A stretch of DNA of 64,000 nt from Semisulcospira habei (Eukaryota > Mollusca > Gastropoda > Semisulcospiridae), in assembly GCA_036245525.1 (NCBI GenBank), contig BTPG01000003.1, positions 214,170,449 to 214,234,448 of the forward strand. Direction: 5' to 3'. This document shows positions 1 through 10,743 of this stretch, one piece after another. The first letter of the stretch is position 1, and each line of letters starts with the position of its first letter. Below the pieces are notes generated by a model. It was not told the origin of the DNA and did not search any database. It was given only the letters and a program-made list of their open reading frames with translations. A program made the position numbers and the translations under genes.

Positions 1-54
1 CAAGAAAGAATAACGGATCCACTCTCATGACGACCACGACCGGACTCAACGTAG

Positions 55-542
55 CATGCTGAAACATCCGAACCATGCTCGACACAGCAGACAGCTGACG
101 TCCTGAACGTCGCTCCGCCCTCATTGCCCATGAAATGCGGAGGTTACACATCGACATCGCCGCGCTCAGCGAAGTACGCCTTCCGGACGAAGGCAGCCTC
201 CAAGAACGTGGCGCTGGCTACACCCTCTACTGGTCAGGCAGGCCTGCATCAGAAAGACGGCTCTCAGGCGTGGGCTTCATGGTAAAGACCTCCATTGTGA
301 CTAAGCTGGAAAACGTACCAACGGGTCACTCAGACCGCATCATATCCATGCGCCTCCTACAGAGACACCAGCAACACGTCACCCTTCTCAGTGTGTATTC
401 CCCATCCCTCCTGGCAGAGCCTGCAGAAAAGGACAAGTTTTACACTGGCCTGCGTAGCCTCATACAGAGCACCCCAGCAGACGACAAAGTCATCATCCTT
501 GGCGACTTCAACGCCAGAGTGGGCCAGGACTCTGAAGCCTGA
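55..542 (+). pseudogene. LINE apurinic-type endonuclease fragment
   Basis: Exonuclease-endonuclease-phosphatase fold fragment. Visible landmarks are the E of ALSEVRLPDEGSL (the metal-binding Glu region), GVGFMV, the SVYSPSL strand and the catalytic-type ILGDFNARVG near the end. A stop at 540-542 cuts it just after this motif; matching endonuclease sequence continues in another frame to about 780. A stop also interrupts the N-terminal part near 100. It belongs to the degenerate element at 1-3260. Confidence 0.8.
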
Positions 543-760
543 AAAGGAGTCCTCGGCAAGCATGGCGTCGGGAACTGCAATGACAATGGCCGCCTACTGT
601 TGGAGTTCTGTGCAGATCAGCAACTGGTCATCACCAACACTACTTTTCAGCAAAAAGACAGTCGAAAGACAACCTGGATGCATCCTCGCTCCAGACACTG
701 GCACATTATCGACTATGTCCTAGTGCGTCAGAGGGACCGCAGTGACGTCCTCCTCACAGA

Positions 761-1216
761 GTGATGCCCAGCGCAGAGTGCCACACTGACCACCACATTG
801 TCCACTGTAAACTCAGGCTCCACGTCAAGCCAAAACCCAAGAAATGGGGGCACGCCAAGAAAAAGCTTGATGTTGCCAGGCTTCAGCGTGACGACGTAAA
901 AGCTGCATTTCAGACAGATTTACAGCGCAGGCTCAAAGACACAACGGACCTAGCAGACTCCTCCCCTGAAACACTCTGGGAACAACTGAAAACTGCTATT
1001 GCAAAGTCCTCTGTAGAAGTCTTGGGTTTTGCTAGAAAGAGGAACAATTTCTGGTTTGACGAAAACGACGTAGAGATCCAGGAACACATAGCAACACAAA
1101 AAAGGGCCGCCCATCAGGCACACCTAGACCAGACTTCCTGCCCTGTGAAGGAGTCCGCCTTCCGCCTCGTCTGCAGGAGTCTCCAGCGGAAGCTCAGAGA
1201 TCTCCATCCACAATGA
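761..1216 (+). pseudogene. LINE linker region between endonuclease and RT
   Basis: The piece begins at the SDHHIVHCKLRL-type end of the endonuclease (the conserved SDH is partly visible as TDHHIVHC, residues 6-13). It continues through a charged linker (KWGHAKKKLDVARL) typical of the segment before the RT domain. It is one reading frame of the degenerate element at 1-3260 and is not an independent gene. The next part of the RT runs in other frames from about 1290 to 2400, where LKSGKAAGIDGIPPEIW and YRGISLLSIAGKILAR remain readable. Confidence 0.65.
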
Positions 1217-2445
1217 GTGGTGGACCAGACTCGCACAGAGGACCCAGCTTTGCGCTGACAACGGTGACTACAGGGGCTTCTACGAAGCATTAAAAGCAGT
1301 GTATAGCCCCAGGCACCTGGTACAATGTCCCCTGCGAAGCGCTAATGGCCAGGCACTCCTCACAGATAATTCCTTCATCTTGAACCGCTGGTCGGAATAC
1401 TTTTAGAACCTCGTCAGCGCTGTGCGCACTGTTCAAGAAGCAGTCATGCTCCAAATCCCACACCTCCCATGAAAGGTTGAATTGGACTAACCGTCCACCG
1501 CTGAAGAGACCCTCACAGCCATCCACCAGCTCAAGAGTGGCAAAGCAGCAGGCATTGATGGAATACCGCCAGAGATCTGGAAACATGGAGGCACAGCACT
1601 GCACAACAATCTCCACGACCTCTTTCTCTGCTTCTGGGAGGAAGGAACATTACCAAAGGATCTCCGTGATGCAGTCGTTATCACCCTGTACAAGAACAAA
1701 GGTGAGAAGTCTGACTGCTCCATCTATCGTGGAATTTCCCTGCTGTCCATTGCCGGGAAAATTCTCGCAAGGCTGCTCCTGAATCGGCTGGTACCGTTCA
1801 GTCATCGCTGAAGACCACATCCCAGAGGGCCAGTGTGGCTTCAGAACAAACAGAAGCACCACCAATATGATCTTTGTGCTGAGACAGTTTCATGAGAAGT
1901 GCCGCGAGCAGAACAAAGGGCTGTACATAACGTTTGTCGACCTAACAAAAGCGTTCGACATTGTGAGCAGGCAAGGCATGTGGCATATCCTGGAGTGACT
2001 TGGCTGTCTCCCAGAGTTCCTCAGCATGATCGTCCAGCTACACGAGGACCAGCAAGGCCAGGTTAGACTAAACAATGACCTTTTAGAACCATTCCCCATT
2101 CTCAACCGTGTAAAGCAGGGCTGAGTGCTGGCACCGACCCTCTTCACCATCTTTTTTAACGTGATGTTGAAGCAGGCCACAGTAGACCTCGATGATGATG
2201 ACGCAGTGAACATCAGGTATCGTCTCGATGGCAGCCTGATCAACCTCTGACGACTGTAGGCCCACACCAAAACCCTAGACCAACTGATTCGTGAGCTGCT
2301 TTTTGCTGATGACGCTGCCCTCGTTGCACACACAGAGAGAGCCCTGCAGCCCATCACGTCCTACTTCGCAGACACTGCCCAGCTCTTTGGACTTGAGGTC
2401 AGTCTGAAAAAGACAGAGGTCCTCCATCAGCCGGCACCCAAGGTA

Positions 2446-3232
2446 GTGCATCGCCCTCCTCATATCACCATCGGCGAGTCTGAACTAAAGTCAGTGCACC
2501 AGTTTACTTACCTTAGCTGCATTATCACGTCGGACGCCAAGCTGGACAAGGAGCTTGATAGCAGATTGGCAAAAGCGATCAGCGCTGTCGGGCGACTATT
2601 CAAGCGGTTGTGGCACAATCAACAGCTGAAAACAGGCACCAAGATCAGCGTGTACAGAGCTGTCGTCCTCATCATCCTGCTGTATGGTTCAGAGTCCTTG
2701 GCCCTCTACCGCAGCGAACTACGACTCCTCTAACGTTTCCACCAGCGCTGCCTACCTACCATTCTGGGCATTTACTGGAGTGACTATGCAACCAACGTCG
2801 AGGTCCTTAAACAGGATGAAACTGTCAGCATCGAGGCTTTGCTGCTGCGGTCACGGCTCCTCTGGGAGGGGGATGTCTCCAAGATGGAGGATCATCGCCT
2901 ACCAAAGATCACTCTGTTCGGCGAGCTTGCCACTGGACACCGAGACAGAGGGGCACCAAAAAAGAGATACAAAGACTGTCTCAATAATTCACTTAGTGCC
3001 TGCCAAATCGACCACCGCCAATGGTCTTCGCTTGCTGCAGACCGTGACACCTGGCGCTCCACCATTTACAAGGCATCCGTCTCCTTTGAGTACTCTCGCA
3101 GAGCTAGCCTTAAGGACAAGTGGCTCATGTGAAAAAACAGAGATGCCGCAACAGAACCCTGGCCATACCTCCCTCTGCGGCCACTGTGGTCGAACCTGCT
3201 TTTCCCGGAGTGGCCTCCGCAGCCACGAATAG
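2446..3232 (+). pseudogene. LINE RT C-terminal domain and zinc-finger tail
   Basis: Successive frames carry post-palm RT sequence. FTYLSCIITSDAKLDKELDSR (2490-2550) matches the FxYLG...I motif, and VLIILLYGSESL the LLYG.E motif. A thumb/tail region follows with KITLFGELATGHRDRG-PKKRYKD. The last readable part is a C2H2-like finger ending about 3230. The frames switch at about 2700 and 2840, so no continuous protein can be made. Family knowledge: this arrangement closes the ORF2 of several RTE-like LINEs. Confidence 0.75.
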
Positions 3233-3269
3233 GCCTGCAGACGTCGTGGGCAACCCCTATAAAATCTTT

Positions 3270-4035
3270 GTTCGCAAAGTTAAGCCAAGAGAGAATGCCA
3301 ACATGGTTTTAGAAAGAAACGATCATGTGTTACTCAATTACAACAGGTTATGGATGATATAACTTCCTTCCTTGACAACAACAAAATAATGCTTGACATC
3401 ATATACTTAGACTTTAGAAAAGCATTTGACACTGTTCCTCATGAGTCATGAAAGGCTTCTTCACAAGCTAGAGGCCTACGGTGTTTGTGGAAACATATCC
3501 AGCTGGATAAGAAGTTTCTTACATGAAAGAGAACAGGTGGTATAGGTTATAATCGCAAAATCAGACAAAATAAAGGTGCTAAGTGTTATACCTCAAGGAA
3601 CCGTCCTAGGCCCTATATTATTTACGATATTTATAAATGAATTGCCAGACTGTTTTAATAGCATGTGCAAAGCATTCGCAGATGATACTAAAATATATAA
3701 TAAATCAAGCAAAAAAGACGTGTTGCAGCATGATTTGGATCACTTGCAAGAGTGGTCCGACACATAGGACTTGCATTTTAATTTAGAGAAATGCAAGGTC
3801 TTGCATGATGGAAGGAACAATCCTAAACATGATTGCTTGATGAAAGCTAACAGCGACTTTAACAATGGGGGTATCTTGTGAGAAGGAAAGAGACTTAGGT
3901 GTTGTTTTTGATAAAGTTCTATCTTTTGACCCCATATTCAGAACTGTATCAATAGTGCAGCCATTGCGTATCATTTTCCGGTGCTAAGTCATGGAATAAC
4001 TTGCCCTCTCGTTTAAAGTCTATTCAAAGTTATCT
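3270..4035 (+). mobile_element. CR1/L2-like LINE reverse-transcriptase fragment
   Basis: The RT core is readable with a few breaks: a MLDIIYLDFRKAFDTVPH fingers motif (about 3390-3440), the IPQGTVLGPILFTIFINELP motif (3582-3645) and the catalytic FADD box (about 3678). A C-terminal GAKSWNNLPSRLKSIQS block is near 3985-4035. A stop interrupts the region after WSDT (3767). It belongs to a lineage different from the neighbour at 1-3260, and its endonuclease is absent. It is a truncated, decayed insertion. Confidence 0.75.
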
Positions 4036-4084
4036 ATCTTCAGAGCACCCGTCCATAAATATCTGCTGTCTTTGTGAATGTTCT

Positions 4085-4512
4085 ATCTTTCTGCTTAGTA
4101 TGTTGCTCCAGCACAGCAGATTGTATTTCAGTATTTCTGGTTTTGATCCCTCATCTGTCACAATGGCTCCTGAGTGTTTGAATTTATTAACTGTTTCCAG
4201 TTTTCCTCAATCATGCCACTAGTTTTATTTTATTTATTTTTTTTATTTTACATATGCTACATGCATATAACAATTACAATGTCACAACAGTTACAATAAC
4301 CATAAAAAAAAACACAAATGCAAACAAATCCCGCAAAACATTCAACCCGAAAACAAACACTAATACAATTAAATTGCATAAACAGAAAAAAATATTAAAT
4401 AGACAAGTTCGCCCTAGGTCACTGGTTTTATTGGTCATCAATTTGGTCTTCTCTGCACCGATTTCCATTCCAAATGCGATGGCTGTACTGTTCAGCTTTT
4501 CTATAAGCTGAG
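4085..4512 (-). mobile_element. RTE-like LINE RT fragment with AT-rich insert
   Basis: Read on the minus strand, 4512-4405 encodes an AFGMEIGAEKTKLMTNKTSD block. About 170 bp of AT-rich sequence follows, and then KLETVNKFKHSGAIVTDEGS at about 4200-4130. These are the two halves of the RT palm-thumb region found in RTE-like elements, normally separated by only a few residues, so the AT-rich stretch is a later insertion or expansion. No endonuclease is present. Confidence 0.6.
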
Positions 4513-4928
4513 CTAGCTCCTTTTTATTTTATTATAATAAGATTCATTGTTATTTTGATGATATTTCACATGTTCACTATATTGACCTTTTTCATTCATA
4601 TTCACTGCATATTCACATTCATATCCATCCATCCATCCACCCATCCATCCATCAGTCATATAGTTGAAGTCTACGCTCTAGCTCACAGAAACTGCTTGTT
4701 CAGCCCAGTGTCAGTCTAATAACTGCTGGTCCCGTTTTTTCAGTTATTAGGCCCATCACGTCTGGAACTCACTTCCACTGCATGTCCGTCTATCCCCTAT
4801 CATGATGAACTTAACAAATATTTTTGAAGACCCATCTTTTCCAGGTAGCATATCAAGATTAGCTTAGTCTCGATGTGCTGCCTGGAAATGTTGACTGTTT
4901 TTGTATATGAGTAGCCCATGTAAGTAGG

Positions 4929-4929
<1 letters not shown>

Positions 4930-5015
<86 letters not shown>

Positions 5016-5020
5016 TGTGT
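4930..5020. repeat. (GT)n microsatellite
   Basis: About 45 GT units, interrupted only by GC/GCG near the end. It lies inside the LINE 3' end at 4700-5222. Confidence 0.97.
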
Positions 5021-5173
5021 TTTGTGCTTTGAATGCGCCTACATGGTGCGAGAAGGTGTTTATTTAAAGAGTGAGTGCGTTCTAATTTTTGTCCTTTTTA
5101 ATATTATTTTTTTTTGGTGCTGTAAAGCGCTCAGAGCTTGCTGTCCGTGGGGAAGGGCGCTATATAAAAACTA

Positions 5174-5174
5174 T

Positions 5175-5222
<48 letters not shown>
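5174..5222. repeat. (TTA)n tail repeat
   Basis: About 16 ATT/TTA units directly follow the LINE 3' terminal sequence. It is best read as the element's tail. Confidence 0.95.
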
Positions 5223-5226
<4 letters not shown>

Positions 5227-5272
5227 CATTTAGGTCGATCATGTGTGTGACAGAAATGGAATATTTTCACAG

Positions 5273-5419
5273 GTTTATCTTCTATTGAGCCGGCAGCCTT
5301 AGACATGACCCTCACCGCCTCTGTGTTGGCATCGTCTTCTATCTTGTGTGCACTGCTTGCCGCTACCATATTATTCGTGAGACGATGGAAAAATAAAAGA
5401 GCTATGAGGGAGATGGCAG
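5273..5419 (+). CDS. Putative transmembrane exon of a host receptor-like gene
   Basis: A candidate coding exon of 147 nt. It has an acceptor (pyrimidine-rich, TTTTCACAG) ending at 5272 and a donor (GCAG/GTACGA) starting at 5420. Read in the open frame it gives a short polar stretch, a hydrophobic segment of about 22-24 residues (around LASSSILCALLAATILF) and a basic stop-transfer run RRWKNKR. That is the pattern of a type I single-pass membrane protein. Both ends are phase 1, common for receptor exons, and the donor phase matches the acceptor of the exon at 10744. Upstream extracellular exons are not seen. The alternative is a chance 43-codon ORF starting at 5305. The protein family is not recognised. 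Confidence 0.45.
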
Positions 5420-5689
5420 GTACGACTAATCTGTGAAAAAACGTGGGATTTTGTGTTGGTTTTGTTGTGGCCTGTAAGGACGCACCACGTGCGGTACTGT
5501 ACAAGTAGTAACTTCATTCGAAGCGTATTGTTTGATTGTCCGACCTAGGAAGCAAAGGACCACGGGCCGATATCGGTTTGATGGCCTTTGCTTACTGTAT
5601 AGCCTATAGTTTCCACAATAACGTTAAAAGCAAGTTCACGTCACCTTGTTTGTCCATCGCCAAGCGACGAGGACCACTTCTGTCATCCA

Positions 5690-7760
5690 GTTTGTTGCTG
5701 GCGTGGACCTGGTCTGTGGATTCTTAAATCGCTGATGAGTTTGATCTGCGCCAGAAAAAAAAGTTCTCTGACAGGGCAGAGAGGAAATGGCCACCGCGTT
5801 GGGTGCAGGGTGCCTGGCTCTGACTTTCCTTCCCTGCCTCCATTGCTCAGCTGAGGCTGTTCTGTTGGCCTCACAGGATGCGGATCCTTTGTAGAAAGAG
5901 GAACGCCACTCGACCCGGCCCTGAGCCGTCTGCTCCCAGGTGTCAGGACTTATGCCTAACGCTTTGAGGGACGTCTTCAGCGTGTCCTTGAAGCGTTTCT
6001 TTTGGCCTCCATAGGAACGCTTTCCTCACTGAACCCCGCCTACAAAAGGTGTTTCTGTTAGGCAACCGATGATCTGGTATGCGAGCTACTTGGCCTGCCC
6101 AACGTAGCTTAAACTACATCAGGATGATGTAGATGCCCGCTTGGGACAGCACTTCTGTGTCTGGAATTCTGTCCTGCCATTTGATGTTGAGGAACTTTCT
6201 GAGGCAGGTTGTGTGAAAGTGGTTCAGCTTCCTGGCGTGGCGTTGATACACAGTACGGGTCTCACAGGCAAAAAGCAGCGTAGGGAGTACAATTGCCCTG
6301 TTAGGGTCCGAAATAGCTCTGGTGGTTAAGCGTCGGAGCAGGAGAGCGAAGGGAATCGCCGGGTCGTGGGTTCGAATCCCCGCCCCGGCCCCAATCGCAA
6401 TCCAGTGGGAACAGACGGGCTTGTTTAATATCATGTCCGTTGAAAGGTCCTAGTAAATCAAAGTGGGACAGTTGGAGTGCGCCTGAGTTGATCAGTGTTA
6501 AGGCTGTACTCCATAGGCATTAGATTTCCATGTCCCCCATAACGGGCACGTCAGGGCCGTCCATTATCACTTCAGTGCCGTGGACCTTAAACCCCGAAGT
6601 AACCAATTGCCCTGTAGACCTTAAGATTTGTCTGTAGACTAATGTCCCTTCTGTTCCATACATTGGCGTGTAGTCTACCGAAAACTGCACTTGCTTTTGC
6701 GATCCTGGCATTCACTTCATCGTCAATGACAACGTTCTTGGACAGTGTATTGCCAAGCTAAGTGAACATGTTCACTGCGCTCAGTCTCTGACCGTTGACT
6801 GTGATGTTGGGCTCAACAAAGGGTTTCCCTGAGGTTGGCTGATGCATTACTTCGGTCTTTTTCGTGCTGATGGTAAGACCAAAGTTTGTGCAGGCGTCAG
6901 AAAGCGTGTCAACACTGTTGCATATCAGCTTCTGGTGCAGCGTTGACGGCACAGTCGTCTACAAACAGTCTATGATGATGTCAGTTATAACCTTGGTCTT
7001 TGCCTGAAGCTTCCTGAGATTGAACAGTTTATCATCAGTTCAAAATCTGATGCCGATTCCAATGTCGCCATCTCTGAAAGCGTCAGTCAATATAGCGGAA
7101 AACATGATACTGGAGAGTTTCGGTGCCTTGCTTCACTTCGTTTGAGATAGGATAGTCCTCGGACATCTCACCGTTGTCCTGGACCCCCGCCTTTATGCCA
7201 TCGTGGAACTGTTGCACCATGAAGATGAACTTCCTCGGTCATCCGTACTTTGCCTTAATCTTCCACAGGCCTTCTCTGCTAACTGTGTCGAAGGCCTTGG
7301 TCCGGTGGAAAACAGGTCAGCATTCTGCTCCTGGCATTTCTCTTGCAGCTGTCTTGCAGTGAACACAATGTCGATGGTCCCACGCCTTCTGTGAAATCCA
7401 CACTGACTTTCTGGCAGGAGTCCCTGGTCAAGGTGTGATGTGAGACGGTTGAGGAGGATCCTGGCAAGTACCATGCCTTCCATGGAGAGTAAGGAGATGC
7501 CAGTGTGGTTGTCGCAGGCCTGACTATTCCCTTTGCGCTTGTACAGGTGAAGGATTGATGGGCTTTGAATTCCTGCGGGATCGCCTCTTGTTGCCACATG
7601 AGCTGATGGAGTTTGTCCATCAAAGCTGCGCCACCTTCCTTGTAGACCTCAGCTGGGATGGAGTATGTAAGAGGAGCTGTCTGAGTTTGAAGTAGGGTTG
7701 GTAGATCATCAAGCGCTTCGTTGACTGGGGCTTGGGACAGACGAGGGGAGTGGAGCTGCC
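5690..7760 (-). mobile_element. RTE/CFDP2-like LINE RT copy, 5'-truncated, SINE-interrupted
   Basis: On the minus strand the RT domain is readable from about 7760 to 5690. SIPAEVYKEGG (about 7660), a GISLLSMEGMVLARILLNRL motif (about 7510-7450), LLPESQCGFHRRRGTIDIVF (about 7430-7370) and LTISTKKTEVMHQP (about 6870-6830) come in turn. After these come IVLPTLLFACETRTVYQRH (about 6290-6235) and a remnant C-terminal finger ending with LRIHR near 5710. Stops and frameshifts are frequent. A SINE splits it at 6302-6603. The copy starts just upstream of the RT palm, so the endonuclease is missing, as in typical 5' truncation. Confidence 0.8.
6302..6603 (+). mobile_element. tRNA-derived SINE with 12-bp target duplication
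   Basis: A 302-bp insertion flanked by a 12-bp direct repeat, CAATTGCCCTGT, at 6290-6301 and 6604-6615. It begins with a tRNA-like head. A box A-like TAGCTCTGGTGG lies at 6314-6325 and a perfect box B GGTTCGAATCC at 6369-6379, the two internal RNA polymerase III promoter elements. It interrupts the Y-R-A-I-V-L-P codons of the LINE RT at 5690-7760, and removing it with one repeat restores contiguity of that older LINE. The rest of the body is not recognised. Confidence 0.8.
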
Positions 7761-7799
7761 GCAAAATCAGCTACGACAATTTCCACTCCCTCCATTTGC

Positions 7800-9063
7800 T
7801 CCTCCAATGCAGCATATTTGTTTTGAAGGGGGACATCAGTGTCCCCCTTCCGGGCCCGTGTGCACAGCGGTCAAGTAGCTTTCTTATACTTCTGGTTCTG
7901 AGAGGCCTTAGAAGGCTGACCAGAGCCAGAAGTCTTTGTAGTAAGATTGACAGGCTTGGGGTGGGGGGGGGGGGGGTGGGGGGGGGGGCTGAGGCTTAGG
8001 TGCAGCAGAAGGCGGTGCCACAGGACCGTTAGCGTCCGCCCTTTGCGTTCTCTGGCTCCTCGTCACCACTGCAGGAGGGTTACTCTCCAGGGCGAAAGGA
8101 AAGGAGCCGAGGCTCCGCCCCCAACCAAGACGTCCGTTTGACAAAAGCAATCTTGGGGGGGGGGGGGGGCGCTTGCCTTCCACCGCAGCAATAAATGTAT
8201 ACACAGAAGTGTTATTTGAGTTGAGCGCAGGGCCGTCAACCAGTCTTTTAGCGTCCGCAAAGGACAGCCCCTTCCCCACACGCACCTTCTGAATCTTGCA
8301 CTCGGATATCAATCGAGGGCATTTCTTGTCCGAAGCCATATGCACCCCCTGGCAATTCACACACAGGGGGGGGGGGGGGCGGGGTGGGGGGGGGGCTGTG
8401 CAGGACTCACCAGAGTGTCCGGGATTTGTGCAACGGGCGCATGAAGCCTCTGCCTGGCGGCATGTCTTCTGCCCATGGCAATACTTTTTACACTTAAAGC
8501 ACCGAATGGGGGAGAGGGTCGTACTTCTTCACTTTGAAGGAGTAGTAACCTCACCAGATGGTAGTAGGAGTGGTGGTGGCGCCAAATGTCAGAATGATCG
8601 TAGAGAGACGGATCTCCCTACCACCTTGCTTGGAAACGAAGCGCCTGACGTAAGTCACCCCCTGCGACTTTCGGTTCCATACAAGTTCATCTTCCGACTG
8701 TTCGGCCAAAGCTTGATCTTTAATCACTCCTCTAGAAGAATTCATCGTTTTGTGGGGTGGGACCTCCACTGGAGTGTCTCCGATGGAGGAGAGCCCCAAA
8801 AGACCGTTGGAGTGTGCCCGGGTACGGCACTCTACCAGCAAGTCACCAGACCTGAGGCGCTGGGCCCCAGGCCTGACAAAACGGCTCCTGAGGTCTCCCC
8901 CACCAGAAAATGATGCAGCTTTGAAACAGGCTTCTCTTTAACTTTGCATAGGACAATGAAAAATCGAGGCCAGACGGCCGACACCTGAGGCGTCGCTTCC
9001 TCACAGTCGGAGTCGCTATCATTCTCAAGGACAATGTCGGCGGCTATGTGCCACTTTGGTGCC

Positions 9064-9115
<52 letters not shown>

Positions 9116-9300
9116 AGGTTTCCATATTATAGTATATAGATATTCATCACCCCGGGGTCCCCGCCCACCACCGAGCCCAAAAAGGGAAAGTGCATTTGTC
9201 AGTTTGTCTCCAGCCGACAATGATGGAGACTGCCGGAAAGATATACTCAAGGGGTTATGCCCGATTGAACCGTCTGAGCCACCGCCTTCTATCACACTGT
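7800..9300 (-). mobile_element. LINE ORF1 (gag-like) with three CCHC knuckles, decayed
   Basis: Minus-strand pieces of a gag-like ORF1. The N-terminal part starts near 9295 (SLSAGDKLTNALSLFG). The body near 9050-8830 reads FIVLCKVKEKPVSKLHHFLVG in pieces. A zinc-knuckle module near 8520-8310 has CFKCKKYCHGQKTC, CARCTNPGHSGESC and CVNCQGVHMASDKKC in order. Downstream is a polar segment with poly-proline runs from C tracts (7963-7990, 8155-8170, 8367-8395). Such ORF1 proteins bind the element's RNA. Frames change repeatedly, so it is not functional. A 49-bp A tract (plus-strand T) also breaks it. About 420 bp upstream of 9300 may be its 5' leader. Confidence 0.7.
9066..9114. repeat. Poly(T)49 tract
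   Basis: 49 consecutive T residues on the plus strand, inside the decayed ORF1. On the minus strand it would encode poly-lysine. It could be the tail of a tiny insertion, or an expanded run. Confidence 0.97.
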
Positions 9301-9719
9301 TGAATGCAGGGTAATACTGGCGTAAAGCACCTAATCAGCAGCTGAGGCTATAGCATGGTGCTCCGTATATCAACCTGCATGTCAACAGTGGGATAGGGCT
9401 CAACGTGACAAGAGCCGATTGACTCCTAGCCTCCCGTTAAGGTAGAATGGCCAAAGTGGAGTGTTTCATCCACCAGGATCCTCTTCTCCCCCGACACGGT
9501 TCTCCAAGCACGGCAAACACTCGTGATCCAAAGGACCAAAAATGAATGAGTATTTTTAAGGACTAATCCAACATGATACGACCTGGGTTAGCACAGCTCC
9601 TTTAAACCCGGACCAGTGAAAAATGTCTGAACAAAATATCTGTTGACGTCAAGTCCCAATCCTGGACAAAGATGGCACCCCTTCGCTAGTCCACTCAGTC
9701 AGTGACTGAGGAGACTACC

Positions 9720-10320
9720 CACCCACGCCACTTGGAGGCTTATTGCCGAGTGGGCCGAATAATAAAGCGGTTTCTCGGGGTGTGGTCGCTGCGCATGCTA
9801 CAGCTACTCGGAGCCACAGGTGAGAGCTGGGGGTCAGGTGGGGACCAAAGTCGAACGAACTACTTCCGGAGGAAGCACGACATGTCCCCCCCCCCTCCTC
9901 CCCCCCCCCCAGAAGTTTCACCCCTCACTGAACACCCCCATACACCCCGCAAAGCAGGTACGCACATTTCAAAGAACGGAATCTCAATCCGGCATCACGG
10001 AAAACGTCACGTGGAAATGGCCAGCGTCAGATCATGTATGCATACCATGTAATCAGACATGGTATGCAGAATGGCGACTTATATGGCACACTCACTACAG
10101 CTGCACGCAGAGCTCATGCGGATCTCTGCCTCTTGGAGATGTTGTCAGTGTTTCCTGTTCTCCTGGTTATCGCTTGTGACATTGCTCTTACTCCTTGTTG
10201 GGCGACTCCTTCCGTATACGTCATCTCACTACTGATTCCAAGTTTACTGTATGCATATCACATTCTACCTCAGGACCGAAATCCCCAATTGTGAAGTTGC
10301 CCTCTAAAGGACTGTATTAC
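9720..10320. other. No recognised gene; C-rich tract and repeat-related segment
   Basis: I see no convincing gene here. The stretch 9885-9911 is a C-rich tract. A segment at 10102-10140 (GGATCTCTGCCTCTTGGAGA core) resembles the 81-bp tandem repeat at 62257-62480. An inverted pair around 10045-10065 (CATACCATG / CATGGTATG) can form a small hairpin. Confidence 0.5.
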
Positions 10321-10332
10321 GATTCTAGAGAC

Positions 10333-10557
10333 AAAGAAGTACCCAACGGAGAAAGAAACACGCTTAGAAAAAACGGTACAACACAATTTATTAATATTTC
10401 GGGTATTTCTGTCTGTTTGTTTGTCTATTTTGACAAAGGGTATTTACCCGAAATATTAATAAATTGTGTTGTACCGTTTTTTCTAAGCGTGTTTCTTTCT
10501 CCGTTGGGTACTTCTTTGCATTTCACACGTTTGGCAGTCACCTTTTTGGTCTGGATT
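10333..10557. repeat. Foldback element with perfect 73-bp arms
   Basis: The arms 10333-10405 and 10445-10517 are exact reverse complements over 73 bp, separated by a 39-bp loop that contains a GTTTGTTTGT-like stretch. About 40 bp follow the right arm. The whole is flanked by a direct repeat, GATTCTAGAGACA (10321-10333 and 10558-10570), which looks like a 12-13 bp target duplication. A diverged relative with longer arms lies at 18765-19063. No protein is encoded. It could be a MITE/foldback element or a retroposed inverted dimer. Confidence 0.85.
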
Positions 10558-10570
10558 GATTCTAGAGACA

Positions 10571-10666
10571 GATCGAGCAGGATAGTTCAAGGGTGATGCC
10601 AGAATACCTTGGCGTCTATGGGCGCCAAGCTATTCTGGCACCACCCTTGAACTGTCATGCTCGATC
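10571..10666. repeat. Hairpin repeat copy 1 (44-bp arms)
   Basis: Arms 10571-10614 and 10623-10666 match at 40 of 44 positions around an 8-bp loop. The core is AGTTCAAGGGTGATGCCAGA. It shares its sequence with the repeats at 13568 and 13838 and the half copy at 62706, so it is a dispersed family. The transcript would fold into a long stem. Confidence 0.9.
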
Positions 10667-10743
10667 CACTATGCAGTGGTGTGTCGGGGCTGAATGAGAT
10701 ATTGTCTGCTTGGTCATTTTCGTTTTGTCTCCCCCTTTGACAG

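Larger units (their letters stand above)
1..3260 (+). mobile_element. Degenerate APE-type LINE (endonuclease + RT + C2H2 tail)
   Basis: Pieces of one non-LTR retrotransposon lie in order on the plus strand in shifting frames. The endonuclease start has the hallmark WNVRTMLD (about 55-90). The rest of the endonuclease, a linker, RT motifs, the RT C-terminus and a final zinc finger (CGHCGRTCFSRSGLRSHE, about 3175-3230) follow. In these families the protein nicks target DNA and primes cDNA synthesis from the nick. Many stops and frameshifts mean it is dead. The 5' end may lie left of the window. The lineage is an RTE/CFDP2-like or neighbouring clade; I cannot assign it more exactly. Confidence 0.85.
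4700..5222 (+). mobile_element. LINE 3' end with (TTA)n tail
   Basis: A short RT C-terminal remnant with a WNSLPLH-type sequence (about 4755-4780) is followed by a 3' untranslated region. This ends in a TGTAAAGCGCTCAGAGC-type stem sequence and GGGCGCTATATAAA (5125-5167), then a TTA microsatellite. Conserved 3' ends of this form, followed by short tandem repeats, are common in animal LINEs. A GT microsatellite at 4930-5020 has expanded inside it, and an ATCC repeat lies just upstream at 4623-4652. Confidence 0.55.

Noticed and set aside
4935..5288. Cys-Val repeat ORF over GT tracts (also 12702-12953, 23769-24176, 56127-56354)
   Set aside because: Translation of dinucleotide repeats; no conserved flanks.
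5305..5436. A stand-alone 43-codon membrane micropeptide
   Set aside because: Possible, but a good donor inside the frame and matching phase with the exon at 10744 make an exon the better explanation.
6305..6390. A functional tRNA gene
   Set aside because: Box B is perfect, but the acceptor stem does not pair, box A to box B spacing is long, and the unit is the head of a 302-bp insertion with target duplication, so it is a SINE.
10034..10294. An 86-codon hydrophobic ORF
   Set aside because: It overlaps the segment related to the 81-bp repeat at 62257 and has no family resemblance.
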